NCBI GenBank assembly: GCA_004173475.1
Contig: SEBU01000002.1
Coordinates: 589,103 to 653,102, forward strand
Length of the DNA: 64,000 nucleotides
Source of the DNA: Gammaproteobacteria bacterium
GTDB lineage: Bacteria; Pseudomonadota; Gammaproteobacteria; Pseudomonadales; Cellvibrionaceae
Direction of reading: 5' to 3'
Below, one piece after another: positions 19,827 through 28,291 of the stretch. Under the pieces are notes generated by a model, which was given only the letters and a program-made list of their open reading frames with translations, had not been told where the DNA came from and made no database searches. The translations under genes and the position numbers were made by a program. Positions within the stretch are counted from its first letter, which is position 1; each line of letters begins with the position of its first letter.

Positions 19827-19861
19827 CGGCAACCGGCAAACCGCTTCCGCCGTTTGCCGGT
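19827..19861. promoter_or_regulatory. CGGCAA/TTGCCG cluster upstream of flgF promoter
   Basis: CGGCAA occurs at 19827-19832 and 19834-19839, and TTGCCG at 19854-19859. The last two lie inside a perfect ten-base inverted repeat. The cluster is roughly 100-135 bases upstream of the sigma54 promoter, a typical enhancer distance. A similar cluster precedes the flgB promoter. A binding site for an NtrC-type flagellar activator is inferred, not proven. Confidence 0.45.
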
Positions 19862-19956
19862 GAGACCTTAAAAATGAGGATTAACCCTAGGAGTAATCCA
19901 CCAACCCGGCTGGCAGCTAAATAAGCAGCCTCAGCGGGTTAGAAGGAAACTAATTA

Positions 19957-22377
19957 TTAACGAAGATTAATAATTGTCTGAGTCGTAGCATTAGCTGTCT
20001 CAATGGTTTTGGCATTCGCCTGATAGTTGCGCTGGGCAATGATCAGGTTCACCAATTCTTCCGACAGATCCACGTTAGACTCTTCCAAAGCGCCGGAGGT
20101 AATGTTCCCCAGTGACGAAGAACCTGGCGCGCCAATGATCGCCTCGCCGGTTTCAAAGGTTTGGGCCCACATTGAGTTACCTACGGGTTTCAAGCCTTCC
20201 ATATTATTGAAATTTGCCAACGCCACTTGCCCAAGGGTTTGCGCTTCGCCGTTAGTGAAACGGGCGAAAAGTATACCTTTACTGTCTACATCCAACCCGG
20301 CCAAGCGGCCAGTGGTATAACCATTTTGATCGAGGTTTTCGACGGAAAATGCGCTGCCAAATTGGGTTGAGCCAGACAAGTCGACAACAAAGTTAGAGCT
20401 TGATGGTGGTTCAACAACCGGAGTAGTTCCGCCTTGCAATACGTTTAACGGCATTAACGCACCAACTGGTTTGCCATCTGGCCCGAGCGGAGTCCAGTTG
20501 GAAATCAACATGTTGTCGGTGAGAGTCGTATTTAAGGTACCGTCTGCAGCAAAATAAACGTCATAACCTGCAAGCGTAGGCTCCGTGTTTTGTGGAGATG
20601 GCAAACTTGGGTCCGGGTCGCCAACGTTTTGGCCATCAATTTGCACGTACATTTTCCAATGGTTTGGCGAGGTGCTTGGGTCATTAATATCAAACTTTTC
20701 TTTCACGAAATAAGAACGCATAACGTGCGCATTACCAAGACTGTCATACACAGTTGACGAGGTGGCATGATTGTAGGTTTTTGCATCCGCAGGATCAAAC
20801 GCATTGATCAGTACTGGAGTAAAACTCGCTGCTGTCAAAGGTGCAAATAAATTTCCTACGATTGGCGAGGTACTTTTAATGGAGTAGCCAGACTCCATAA
20901 CAATTTTCAAATCACCACCGATCACAACGGCATCCGTCAAATTATTAACAGACTGCACTACACCGTCAGTGCCCGCTACAGTCAGAGCACCGGCAGTAAC
21001 GGTTGTACCGTTAATATCTTTATCACTCCATGAAAAATTAATATCACTGCCGACTTTGGATTCAATTTCCAAATCACCGGCCGCATTTACATGAGCAGAA
21101 ATACCCGGCAATGTTGAACCGCTCAACGCATTAATTTGTGTTTCCAAACCAGACATGTTCAACGCGGTCAAACGCACACCGTTTAAAATTAAATTGCCGC
21201 GCGAGTTATCGAACTCAAGCGTACCTAATGTAAGAGGATCATCTTTAATTAAGGTTGCACGCGTAGTTGCTGTAGCACTAATACCCGCCAAATCATTTAA
21301 TTTCGATGCAGTTTGCGCAGCAGGTGCACCGGCAGTGCTAGTGAAATTTACAGTAGCGCCTGTTGGGCCTTCGATAACTAATGTTTGCGGCAAATATCCA
21401 TTAGTTACACTGGGAATACCGGCAGTCGATGCAGGAGCTGCGTTCAATGCGGTTGATAATGCATTTGTTCCAGTAGCTGGACTTAATGAAATTGTTGAGC
21501 CCACACCTTTGGTTGCATCGCGCAATTCAATATTGTTGCCGTTAACCACAGCTTGAACGTTCACAGGAATAGGCGCGCCGTAAATTGCTTTGTTCATCAG
21601 ATCGGCAACTTCTTGCAGCTTGGTCACGTTACCCGAGTTCAAGTTAATAGCGATTGTACCGCCTGCAACCGGGCTTGAGTTCGCGAGCGTTAAATTAAAT
21701 GTTGTTGGTGATGTAGCAAAATCAATCCCGACTGCCAAGGTTCCTGCGGCAGCAGGTGATGCTGCCAAGGGAATTGCACCTAAGGTCGTTGAGGTCGTCG
21801 TGGCAGTTTTAAGACCTGGTTTTGCAACACCAATGGCAGAACCATTACTGACAAAACTATTACCCGTTGTCTTCAATACTTTTTGATTCGCATCTACGTT
21901 GAACGCTGATTTAACACCTGTAGTTTGACGTGGCGATTGTGTACTAACATCAACTTTTAAATCCGTTAAAATTCCGCCAACATTGCCGTCAGCATCAGCG
22001 GCAAAACCTTGCAGGTTAGCACCGGTGCTGTTCACAATGTTGCCGTCTTTATCTAAACCAAATGCGCCGGCACGAGAAAAAACCTGGCCGTCATTACCAT
22101 TCAACACGAAAAAACCTGCACCGTTCACTGAAAGATCCATCGCGTTCTGCGTGAACTTCATATTGCCTTGCGAGAACGATTGACGCAGTGTCAATGTTGT
22201 AACACCGCTACCAGCAGTAGTGCGACCGCCACCGAGTAAAGAGCTTGTGTACACGTCACCAAATTCGGCGCGTGAGCTTTTAAAACCTATAGTTCCCGCA
22301 TTGGCAATGTTATTGCCAGTTACACTAAGATCAGTGTTTGCTGCGCGAATACCGCTAAGGCCCGTATTAAATGACAT
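19957..22377 (-). CDS. flgE: FlgE flagellar hook protein, enlarged
   Basis: FlgE polymerises to form the hook. The N-terminus SFNTGLSGIRAANTDLSVTG with NNIANAGTIGFKSSRAEF, and the C-terminus (ALEESNVDLSEELVNLIIAQRNYQANAKT), are diagnostic. At 806 residues it is nearly twice the usual 400-460. The extra sequence (about residues 150-500) is Ala/Thr/Gly-rich and beta-rich and includes IN-like stretches such as TFNLTLANSSPVAGGTIAI. It is the last gene of the flgBCDE unit, since flgF has its own promoter. Confidence 0.95.
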   Translation of the reverse strand: MSFNTGLSGIRAANTDLSVTGNNIANAGTIGFKSSRAEFGDVYTSSLLGGGRTTAGSGVTTLTLRQSFSQGNMKFTQNAMDLSVNGAGFFVLNGNDGQVFSRAGAFGLDKDGNIVNSTGANLQGFAADADGNVGGILTDLKVDVSTQSPRQTTGVKSAFNVDANQKVLKTTGNSFVSNGSAIGVAKPGLKTATTTSTTLGAIPLAASPAAAGTLAVGIDFATSPTTFNLTLANSSPVAGGTIAINLNSGNVTKLQEVADLMNKAIYGAPIPVNVQAVVNGNNIELRDATKGVGSTISLSPATGTNALSTALNAAPASTAGIPSVTNGYLPQTLVIEGPTGATVNFTSTAGAPAAQTASKLNDLAGISATATTRATLIKDDPLTLGTLEFDNSRGNLILNGVRLTALNMSGLETQINALSGSTLPGISAHVNAAGDLEIESKVGSDINFSWSDKDINGTTVTAGALTVAGTDGVVQSVNNLTDAVVIGGDLKIVMESGYSIKSTSPIVGNLFAPLTAASFTPVLINAFDPADAKTYNHATSSTVYDSLGNAHVMRSYFVKEKFDINDPSTSPNHWKMYVQIDGQNVGDPDPSLPSPQNTEPTLAGYDVYFAADGTLNTTLTDNMLISNWTPLGPDGKPVGALMPLNVLQGGTTPVVEPPSSSNFVVDLSGSTQFGSAFSVENLDQNGYTTGRLAGLDVDSKGILFARFTNGEAQTLGQVALANFNNMEGLKPVGNSMWAQTFETGEAIIGAPGSSSLGNITSGALEESNVDLSEELVNLIIAQRNYQANAKTIETANATTQTIINLR

Positions 22378-22576
22378 GACATGCTCCTACTGTGTTGATT
22401 TACTAGTAGCTATTTTTTAGCGGCTAGTCACAAATAAATTGTTAGGTTTAACTAAATTTTTTCGCGTTTAAACTTAATCAATGTTAATTAAATTTGTTAC
22501 GCATAATCTTTTGACACTAAAACATTTCTGCAATTTCTAATCCAACTTTTATCGAGTTTTTTACCCGATAGGTTTT

Positions 22577-23299
22577 TTAGTTGAATTGTTTAACTTTACT
22601 GATATCTACTGGACCAACACCTGCCAAATTCAACACTAATTTTCCATCTGTTCCGATAGTAACGCTATTTACATTTACGCTGAGATTGGTTGTTAATTGT
22701 TCTTGCTTACCATTTTGAGATGCCATGACTTCAAAACTATAACTACCAGGAGGCAAGGCTTTTTCGCCAGTAGTCCAATCCAATAACTCGCCATTGACTT
22801 CAATATTTTGTCCGTCAAAACGGAAATTTGTGTCGCCAGCTGGAACTGTACCAACCGGAACCTGCGCTGCTAAAGCACCTTTATCGTCATAGATATTAAT
22901 TTTTAAATCTGATGTGGATGAACCAAGTTTTACATTGCCAGAAATGATTCCCTTATCGACCAGCATGCTAGTGTCAGTTTCAACACTCACTGAACGACCC
23001 ACTAATGAAGAAGCTTGCAACGCTTGATTGGAATTAAAACTGCTGCTGAAGTTATTGAAATTAGTGTTTAATTTTTCTAGACCTTGCACCGAACTGAACT
23101 GAGCTAATTGCGCTACGAATTCCGAATTACTTTGTGGTGCTAGCGGGTCCTGATTTTTCATTTGAGTAATCATCAATTGTAAAAATGCGTCTTGACCCAA
23201 CTCGTTGGTTTTTTTCTTCGCTGTTTCCGCCGCTGCATTTTTATTAATGGCATAGCCAGCAAGAACGTCGCTGGTTGGTTTGGTTGCTATATCACTCAT
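22577..23299 (-). CDS. flgD: FlgD hook assembly scaffold
   Basis: FlgD caps the growing hook and is needed for FlgE polymerisation. The 240-residue protein has the conserved N-terminal motif LGQDAFLQLMITQMKNQDPLAP followed by SEFVAQLAQFSSVQGLEKLN. A C-terminal Tudor/fibronectin-like part follows (about 110-220, with GSYSFEVMASQNGKQ). Its length is normal. It lies about 90 bases downstream of flgC and 200 bases upstream of flgE. I saw no GG-N10-GC promoter in the gap before flgE, so flgE is probably read from the flgB promoter. Confidence 0.95.
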   Translation of the reverse strand: MSDIATKPTSDVLAGYAINKNAAAETAKKKTNELGQDAFLQLMITQMKNQDPLAPQSNSEFVAQLAQFSSVQGLEKLNTNFNNFSSSFNSNQALQASSLVGRSVSVETDTSMLVDKGIISGNVKLGSSTSDLKINIYDDKGALAAQVPVGTVPAGDTNFRFDGQNIEVNGELLDWTTGEKALPPGSYSFEVMASQNGKQEQLTTNLSVNVNSVTIGTDGKLVLNLAGVGPVDISKVKQFN

Positions 23300-23387
23300 T
23301 TACGTTCACCTTAATAATCATGCGGCCTTGCGATTACTGATTTAAGTTTTCAAACGATCTATCTATTGAAGTTTATTGAAGCGTCGA

Positions 23388-23834
23388 TTACTGGCCCAGG
23401 GTCAGCACTCGTTGAACCATTTGTTTCGCTGAGTTCATCACTTCCACGTTCATTTGAAATGAGCGTGAAGCAGAAATCATATTGGTCATTTCTTCCACGA
23501 CATTAACGTTTGGGTAATACACATAACCTTCTTTGTCGGCTTTAGGATGTGTCGGCTCGTAACGACGCTCAAGCGGTGTACCACTCTCAACAATACCCAA
23601 GACTTGCACGCCTGCAGCAGCGTCAGTTTCGTTCGCTGCTCGGTCGGCATTTAATGATTGTTGCATCGCTTCTTTTTGAATTGCAGCAAACACCGGCTGA
23701 CGACTACGATAAACCTGATCAATACTGGAGCTCGCTGATTGCGCATTTGCCAGGTTGCTCGCCGTGGTGTTTAAACGCAGACTTTGTGCGTTCATACCTG
23801 TGCCAGCGATATCGAAAATTGATCCCAGTGCCAT
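23388..23834 (-). CDS. flgC: FlgC proximal rod protein
   Basis: FlgC is a proximal rod subunit. The 148-residue protein has the family N-terminus (SIFDIAGTGMNAQSLRLNTTASNLANAQS) and C-terminus (YYPNVNVVEEMTNMISASRSFQMNVEVMNSAK), and its length is normal. It lies 47 bases downstream of flgB. Confidence 0.95.
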   Translation of the reverse strand: MALGSIFDIAGTGMNAQSLRLNTTASNLANAQSASSSIDQVYRSRQPVFAAIQKEAMQQSLNADRAANETDAAAGVQVLGIVESGTPLERRYEPTHPKADKEGYVYYPNVNVVEEMTNMISASRSFQMNVEVMNSAKQMVQRVLTLGQ

Positions 23835-23881
23835 GATGTTTCTCGCTTAAAAAATAAGTTTTGTAGAAAATTTAATTCGTC

Positions 23882-24283
23882 TTAGTCGCCGCGAATAGCA
23901 GATTTCAAACCTTGAAACTTGCTATTTAAAAACTGAAAACTGGCTTGAAACGCTAAAGTATTTTTCATGTATTCCGCGTGTTCAATTTGATCTTCAACGG
24001 TATTACCGTCGATAGATGGCTGTTGCGGCGTGCGGTATAACAAATCGGAGTCTTCGCCAAACGCACCACCCAACGAAATGTGGCGCTCATTGGTAGCTTG
24101 CATATTGAATTGGTTTGACTCAGTAACCTTTTGGTTGAGTATTTGCTTAAAATCCAAATCGCGAGCCTTGTAATTTGGGGTATCAACGTTAGCGAGGTTG
24201 TTAGCCAAAACACCGGCACGCTGACCGCGTAAGCGCAACGCGCTTTCGTGAATTCCAAGGGCTGATTCGAATGATATGGACAT
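23882..24283 (-). CDS. flgB: FlgB proximal rod protein
   Basis: FlgB is the proximal rod subunit nearest the MS ring. The 133-residue protein carries the rod motif LANNLANVDTPNYKARDLDF and the C-terminal EHAEYMKNTLAFQASFQFLNSKF. It is the first gene of flgBCDE and is preceded by a near-perfect sigma54 promoter about 70 bases upstream. In Pseudomonas cheV-cheR lies immediately before flgB. Here a glyoxalase-like gene on the other strand and a palindromic repeat have been inserted between them. Confidence 0.95.
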   Translation of the reverse strand: MSISFESALGIHESALRLRGQRAGVLANNLANVDTPNYKARDLDFKQILNQKVTESNQFNMQATNERHISLGGAFGEDSDLLYRTPQQPSIDGNTVEDQIEHAEYMKNTLAFQASFQFLNSKFQGLKSAIRGD

Positions 24284-24351
24284 GGCATTTGCTCTCTACT
24301 AAACAGTTTGGTTTACCGACTCTTGCCGATTTACCTTTGATGTAATTTAGA

Positions 24352-24369
24352 TTGCAACGCTTATGCCAA
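24352..24369 (-). promoter_or_regulatory. Sigma54 promoter for flgBCDE
   Basis: On the minus strand this reads TTTGGCATAAGCGTTGCAAT. TGGCA and TTGCA are perfect and GG and GC are ten bases apart. It lies about 70 bases upstream of the flgB start and points toward it. Confidence 0.88.
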
Positions 24370-24434
24370 ACTGAATATAAATTTTATCTTATTGTTTTTG
24401 TTGAAGTTTTTATCGACCGGAAGGATAAAAAAAA

Positions 24435-24468
24435 CGGCAATTTAAAAAGCGGCAGGGAGAAGCGGCAA
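24435..24468. promoter_or_regulatory. CGGCAA cluster upstream of flgB promoter
   Basis: Three hexamers lie in a row: CGGCAA (24435-24440), CGGCAG (24450-24455) and CGGCAA (24463-24468), spaced 15 and 13 bases apart. They sit about 70-100 bases upstream of the flgB sigma54 promoter. The same hexamer is clustered upstream of the flgF sigma54 promoter. Binding by a flagellar NtrC-type activator such as FleQ or FleR is inferred. The rest of the 24284-24602 interval holds no gene. Confidence 0.45.
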
Positions 24469-24602
24469 AGGATTTCCGCCTGGACTGAAAGGCAGGAAAG
24501 CTGGTTTTTCCGGTTTATGACCGGAACTAAAATGGATAGGAATAGATGGTGAGTTTATGGCAAAGTGACCCGATATCTGTTTTTTCAGTTTGAGGCATCT
24601 AA

Positions 24603-24998
24603 ATGCAGTTTTTATCGATCCACCACGTCGCCATCATTTGTTCCGACTACGAAAAGTCCAAACACTTTTACACCGAAATATTGGGTTTAAAAATCATAGC
24701 TGAGGCCTATCGCGCCGAGCGCAAGTCCTACAAATTGGATTTAGAGATAGGTAATGGCAACCAAATCGAACTATTTTCATTCCCAAACCCACCCGCACGC
24801 CCTTCCCGTCCGGAAGCTTGCGGCTTGCGTCATTTGGCGTTTTCAGTGCTTGATGTTGAAACTGTGAAGACTGAGCTGGAACAGAATGGAGTCGCGGTCG
24901 AGCCAATTCGAATTGATGAATATACCGGTAGGAAATTTACGTTTTTTGCAGACCCGGATGGGTTGCCGTTAGAAGTTTATGAAGCAGGAAATTTATAA
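24603..24998 (+). CDS. gloA2: Glyoxalase I-like metalloprotein (YaeR family)
   Basis: This 131-residue single VOC-domain protein has the paired beta-alpha-beta repeats of the fold. Metal-ligand positions are visible in IHHVAIICSDYEKSKHFYTEILG (His near residue 8), in CGLRHLAFSV and in PDGLPLEVYE. Overall it fits the SMU1112c/YaeR group. The substrate is unknown and the proteins are only glyoxalase-like. The gene is alone on the plus strand between cheR and flgB, which usually adjoin in related genomes. It is followed within 30 bases by a palindromic repeat, suggesting that the block was inserted into the chemotaxis-flagellar unit. Confidence 0.85.
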   Translation: MQFLSIHHVAIICSDYEKSKHFYTEILGLKIIAEAYRAERKSYKLDLEIGNGNQIELFSFPNPPARPSRPEACGLRHLAFSVLDVETVKTELEQNGVAVEPIRIDEYTGRKFTFFADPDGLPLEVYEAGNL

Positions 24999-25022
24999 GC
25001 TGGAAAAAATATTAAGTAGGAG

Positions 25023-25099
25023 GTCGTCATCCCAGTAGGGGATCCAGCGGCTTAGCTTTTGATTTATCGGGTCACTGGATCCCCTGCGGGGATGACGAC
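25023..25099. repeat. Palindromic intergenic repeat, copy 2
   Basis: Arms of 25 bases at 25023-25047 (starting GTCGTCATCCCAGTAGGGG) and 25075-25099 are reverse complements at 23 of 25 positions and flank 27 bases of spacer. The arms match those of copy 1 at 17230-17302. It lies between the convergent gloA2-like gene and cheR and may also end both transcripts. Confidence 0.8.
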
Positions 25100-25120
25100 T
25101 CCCAAATAATTAAAAAAGAA

Positions 25121-26008
25121 TCAAATCGCCCTATACAAAATCCCCGGCTCACACCGCACCATTTCAAATAAATCCCCTGCTCCAGCCAAACCTTCGGAGG
25201 AACCGAGATATAAAATACCTTGTGGTTTGAGTGCGGCGTGGATTTTTTGCAGTATTTGTCGTTTGAGATCAGCGTTAAAATAAATGAGTACATTGCGACA
25301 AAACACTATGTCGAATTTACCGAGTGCTGCGTAGGAATCCATTAGGTTGATCGGGCGAAAATCTATTCTGTCGCGCAAAACAGGTTTTACTCGCCAGCTA
25401 TTGTCGGATTTATCAAAAAATTTATCCAGACGCTCGTTGGAAAGACCTCGCATTACAGACAATTTATCGTATTCACCCTGGCGCGCCTGCTCCAATACAG
25501 TGACCGATAAATCAGTGGCGACAATTTGTACCTGTCGCGGCAAAGTACCCATATTTTTTAACTTAAATTCCTCAACCATCATACTGATCGAATAAGGTTC
25601 CTGCCCTGACGAACAGGCGGCAGACCAAATACGAATGGGCCCAAACATTTTGTTTGTGCCGCTCATCAGTTGCGGAAATAAATTATTTTTAAGATGGTCG
25701 TAGGGATAAATATCGCGAAACCAGAAAGTTTCGTTGGTCGTCATGGCATCAATGACTTGTTCTTTCAACTTCCGATGGAGGCCATGCCTTAGGTTTTGGA
25801 CAAGCTCGCCGAAATTGGCAATTTTATGTTCATCCATCAAGCGGCGCATACGATTGGTAACAAGATATTGCTTGTTATCGCCTAAGGAAATTCCGCACGC
25901 ATCTTGTAAAAATTGCCGAAATTGATCGAACTCATTCTGATCTACATTATCTCGCGTCGCCAATTTGGCAAACACATCGTTATTTCCATTGGAGTCTTTA
26001 TTTATCAT
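25121..26008 (-). CDS. cheR: CheR chemotaxis protein methyltransferase
   Basis: CheR methylates glutamates of chemoreceptors using S-adenosylmethionine. The N-terminal helical domain (FDQFRQFLQDACGISLGDNKQY) and the motifs TTNETFWFRD, IWSAACSSGQEPYSISM, FDIVFCRNVLIYF and LYLGSSEGL are all present. The preferred start (ATG at 26008, 295 residues) has AAGAG about six bases upstream. A second ATG 18 codons earlier has no visible binding site. It follows cheV by about 95 bases, and the pair is probably one transcript. Confidence 0.94.
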   Translation of the reverse strand: MINKDSNGNNDVFAKLATRDNVDQNEFDQFRQFLQDACGISLGDNKQYLVTNRMRRLMDEHKIANFGELVQNLRHGLHRKLKEQVIDAMTTNETFWFRDIYPYDHLKNNLFPQLMSGTNKMFGPIRIWSAACSSGQEPYSISMMVEEFKLKNMGTLPRQVQIVATDLSVTVLEQARQGEYDKLSVMRGLSNERLDKFFDKSDNSWRVKPVLRDRIDFRPINLMDSYAALGKFDIVFCRNVLIYFNADLKRQILQKIHAALKPQGILYLGSSEGLAGAGDLFEMVRCEPGILYRAI

Positions 26009-26103
26009 ATGTGCTCTTAGAAATACTTCAATGCATGAGTGAGCCTGGCTCCATTTACTCATGACATTATTTAATTTTCTGGCGTCACTGATGAATTGTG
26101 GCG

Positions 26104-27060
26104 TTATTCGGTTTGTGGAGGTAACAAGCTCTCACCGGTAATTGCCAGCACGCGATCGTTAACGCGGCGCGCCAATTCGTCCGGGTGAAATTTGGCAAGA
26201 AAATCATCTGCACCAACTTTGCGTACCATGGCCTCATTAAATACTCCACTGAGCGATGTATGCAAAACTATATGCAGCCGTTTCAAATCAGGATGATTCC
26301 GCACTTCCGCAGTGAAGGTGTAACCGTCCATCTCCGGCATCTCAATGTCGCAAATAATCATCACCAATTCTGCGTAAGGGTCTTTACCAGACGCCAATAT
26401 ATCTTTTAAGTAAGTGAGCGCCTCTGCGCCATCTTTCTTAAGCGTGGTACGAATGCCCATACCTTCTACTACGCGCTGGATCTGCTTACGTGCGATAGTC
26501 GAGTCATCAACAATGAGCACATGTTTTTGAACAACTTTATCGGCGATACCGTCCTCAATAACGCCGGCGGATACTTCTTCTTTCATCGGTGAAACTTCGG
26601 CGAGAATTTTTTCAACGTCGATAATTTCAACCAATTGCCCATCGACCTGAGTGACAGCGGTAAGGTAATGCTCTTTACCCGCTCCTTTTGGCGGCGGATG
26701 TATGTCGCCCCAATTCATATTTACAATACGCTCAACTGAGCGCACTAAAAAACCTTGGGCGGTGCGGTTGTACTCAGTGATGATGACGAAGCAATTTTCG
26801 ATATTAGCCAACTCGCGTCGACCAATAGCCAAGTTCATATCCATAATTGGAATTGTGCCGCCGCGAATATGCGCGACGCCACGCACAACGGCATTACGAC
26901 CTGGAATCGCATTTAGTGGGGGGCACTGCAGCACCTCCTTCACTTTAAATACGTTGATGCCATACAACTGTTGACTGCCCAGCCGAAATAGCAATAGCTC
27001 CAGACGATTCTGCCCAACCAATTGGGTACGCTGGTTGACGCTATCCATTACACCGGCCAT
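26104..27060 (-). CDS. cheV: CheV chemotaxis coupling protein (CheW-REC)
   Basis: This 318-residue hybrid has an N-terminal CheW-like domain (residues 15-165, LELLLFRLGSQQLYGINVFKVKEVL) and a C-terminal receiver domain (about 185-310). The receiver has VLIVDDSTIARKQI, the phospho-acceptor in MIICDIEMPEMDGY, and the conserved Thr/Ser and Lys in LHTSLSG and DDFLAKF. It couples receptors to CheA, and receiver phosphorylation tunes adaptation. The start at 27060 is chosen because AGAGGTG lies just upstream, and the extra 14 codons of the open frame do not look conserved. It is divergent from flgA. Confidence 0.94.
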   Translation of the reverse strand: MAGVMDSVNQRTQLVGQNRLELLLFRLGSQQLYGINVFKVKEVLQCPPLNAIPGRNAVVRGVAHIRGGTIPIMDMNLAIGRRELANIENCFVIITEYNRTAQGFLVRSVERIVNMNWGDIHPPPKGAGKEHYLTAVTQVDGQLVEIIDVEKILAEVSPMKEEVSAGVIEDGIADKVVQKHVLIVDDSTIARKQIQRVVEGMGIRTTLKKDGAEALTYLKDILASGKDPYAELVMIICDIEMPEMDGYTFTAEVRNHPDLKRLHIVLHTSLSGVFNEAMVRKVGADDFLAKFHPDELARRVNDRVLAITGESLLPPQTE

Positions 27061-27176
27061 GCCATCACCTCTTTCATATTCAAAACGGGCTTTACAATTC
27101 ATATGCGCAAAGAATGTTGCGCATTACATGTCGTGGTTATTTTGTTCGCTCATAAAAATTTAATCGTAAACCTTAA

Positions 27177-27194
27177 CGGCACAGACTTTGCTTT
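27177..27194 (+). promoter_or_regulatory. Sigma54-type promoter for flgA
   Basis: CGGCACAGACTTTGCTTT has GG (27178-27179) and GC (27190-27191) ten bases apart and a perfect TTGCT. The first T of TGGCA is replaced by C. It points rightward and would give a leader of about 105 bases before the flgA ATG at 27309. Confidence 0.65.
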
Positions 27195-27308
27195 GGTCTA
27201 GGGAGAAACTATTACGGCTGAATCCCGACACTCTTTAGGTTGAATGCGCTGAAAACCACCAGGTTTCACAAAAAAGTGGCGATCTGCCTTATGAGAATAG
27301 GACAAATT

Positions 27309-28076
27309 ATGAAATTTCGTAGTTTTTATAAAATTTTCTTTTTAAGAAGTTTGAGCTTCAAATTAAAAGATGTCGCTAAAAATATTGGTTCGGCGGGCCT
27401 ACTAATGCTCACGTTGATTCAAAGCGCCAATGCGCAGGCGTCTATTGAAAATATTGAACAGTTACGTACGAAAGTCGCCCAATTTTTGACAGTTGAATAC
27501 GAAAATAGCAACGCATCTAAAGTCGAGGTAAAAGTTAACAACCTCGATACGCGCTTAAGGTTGACCAAATGCGATCAGGATCTCTCATTGATATTAAAAG
27601 ATCCGGCTAAAAACGGCGGCAACGTAAATGTTGAAGTGGCATGCAAGGGTACATCCAGTTGGACAATCCTCGTCCCTTCCCTGGCAAAAGTTTACCGCCT
27701 AGTGGCAACTGCAAGCCGCAATATGCAGCGTGGCGAGGTTATTAGCGAAAGTGATTTAACGACTGAGGTTATAGATGTTAGCAATTACCGTATGGGATTT
27801 GCTTTAACCCCGGATGCCCTTGTTGGTAAAGAGCTGAAGTCAGCGATTAATAAAGGTGAAGCTTTTCGCAATTCGGCACTTGACTCGCCCTTGGTGATTA
27901 GGCGTGGCGATACTGTAAGCATGGAATCCACTGTGGGTGAAATCAGTGTGAAGACCAACGGCACCGCCATAAGCGATGGCAGAATCGGGCAGCAGATCAG
28001 GGTGAAAAACCTTCAATCTGCACGAGTCATTAACGCCAAGGTAGTCGCGTCGGGAAGAGTACAAAGCATTTTTTAG
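27309..28076 (+). CDS. flgA: FlgA P-ring assembly chaperone
   Basis: FlgA is a periplasmic chaperone for FlgI. From the ATG at 27309 (AGGA eight bases upstream) the protein has 255 residues, with a signal sequence ending in TLIQSANAQA. The C-terminal SAF-like and FlgA core follows (VYRLVATASRNMQRGEVISESDL; VIRRGDTVSMESTVGEISVKTNG; GQQIRVKNLQSARVINAKVV). The open frame extends 23 codons upstream, but that would place the signal peptide unusually deep. It is divergent from cheV, as in Pseudomonas, with flgM and flgN downstream. Confidence 0.93.
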   Translation: MKFRSFYKIFFLRSLSFKLKDVAKNIGSAGLLMLTLIQSANAQASIENIEQLRTKVAQFLTVEYENSNASKVEVKVNNLDTRLRLTKCDQDLSLILKDPAKNGGNVNVEVACKGTSSWTILVPSLAKVYRLVATASRNMQRGEVISESDLTTEVIDVSNYRMGFALTPDALVGKELKSAINKGEAFRNSALDSPLVIRRGDTVSMESTVGEISVKTNGTAISDGRIGQQIRVKNLQSARVINAKVVASGRVQSIF

Positions 28077-28170
28077 CAGGCTTCGAAAATTAGATGTAAG
28101 ACCATATGGCCGATCAGGTCTAGATTATGAACAGACTTGACCTAAACCATCAAAAAGTTAAAAAACTTGC

Positions 28171-28197
28171 TAAAGTTCCAAGGCAAGCAGCCGACAA
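28171..28197 (+). promoter_or_regulatory. Sigma28 (FliA) promoter for flgM
   Basis: TAAAGTTC (28171-28178), an 11-base spacer, then GCCGACAA (28190-28197). This differs from the consensus TAAAGTTT-N11-GCCGATAA at only two positions. It points at flgM about 95 bases downstream, giving the expected feedback in which FliA drives its own anti-sigma factor. Confidence 0.88.
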
Positions 28198-28291
28198 CCC
28201 TCATAGGGAAGCTCTGATTGGAAGAGACTTGTTAAATATCTTTTTATCAGCTGCGTCTTTGAACTCATAGCAATCGTTGGGGAACGACATC

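Larger units (their letters stand above)
19630..19956. other. flgE-flgF intergenic regulatory region
   Basis: The interval holds no gene. It contains the flgF sigma54 promoter at 19711-19728 and TTGCCG at 19693-19698. An inverted repeat lies at 19832-19861 (ten-base perfect arms ACCGGCAAAC/GTTTGCCGGT) with a nearby CGGCAA at 19827. A larger imperfect stem lies at 19903-19940 just past the flgE stop. That stem lacks a T-run, so it may act as a weak terminator or 3' end stabiliser. Confidence 0.55.

Noticed and set aside
22545..22580. Terminator after flgD
   Set aside because: The possible stem (TATCG with CGATA) has only five pairs, and flgE has no visible promoter of its own, so read-through is more likely.
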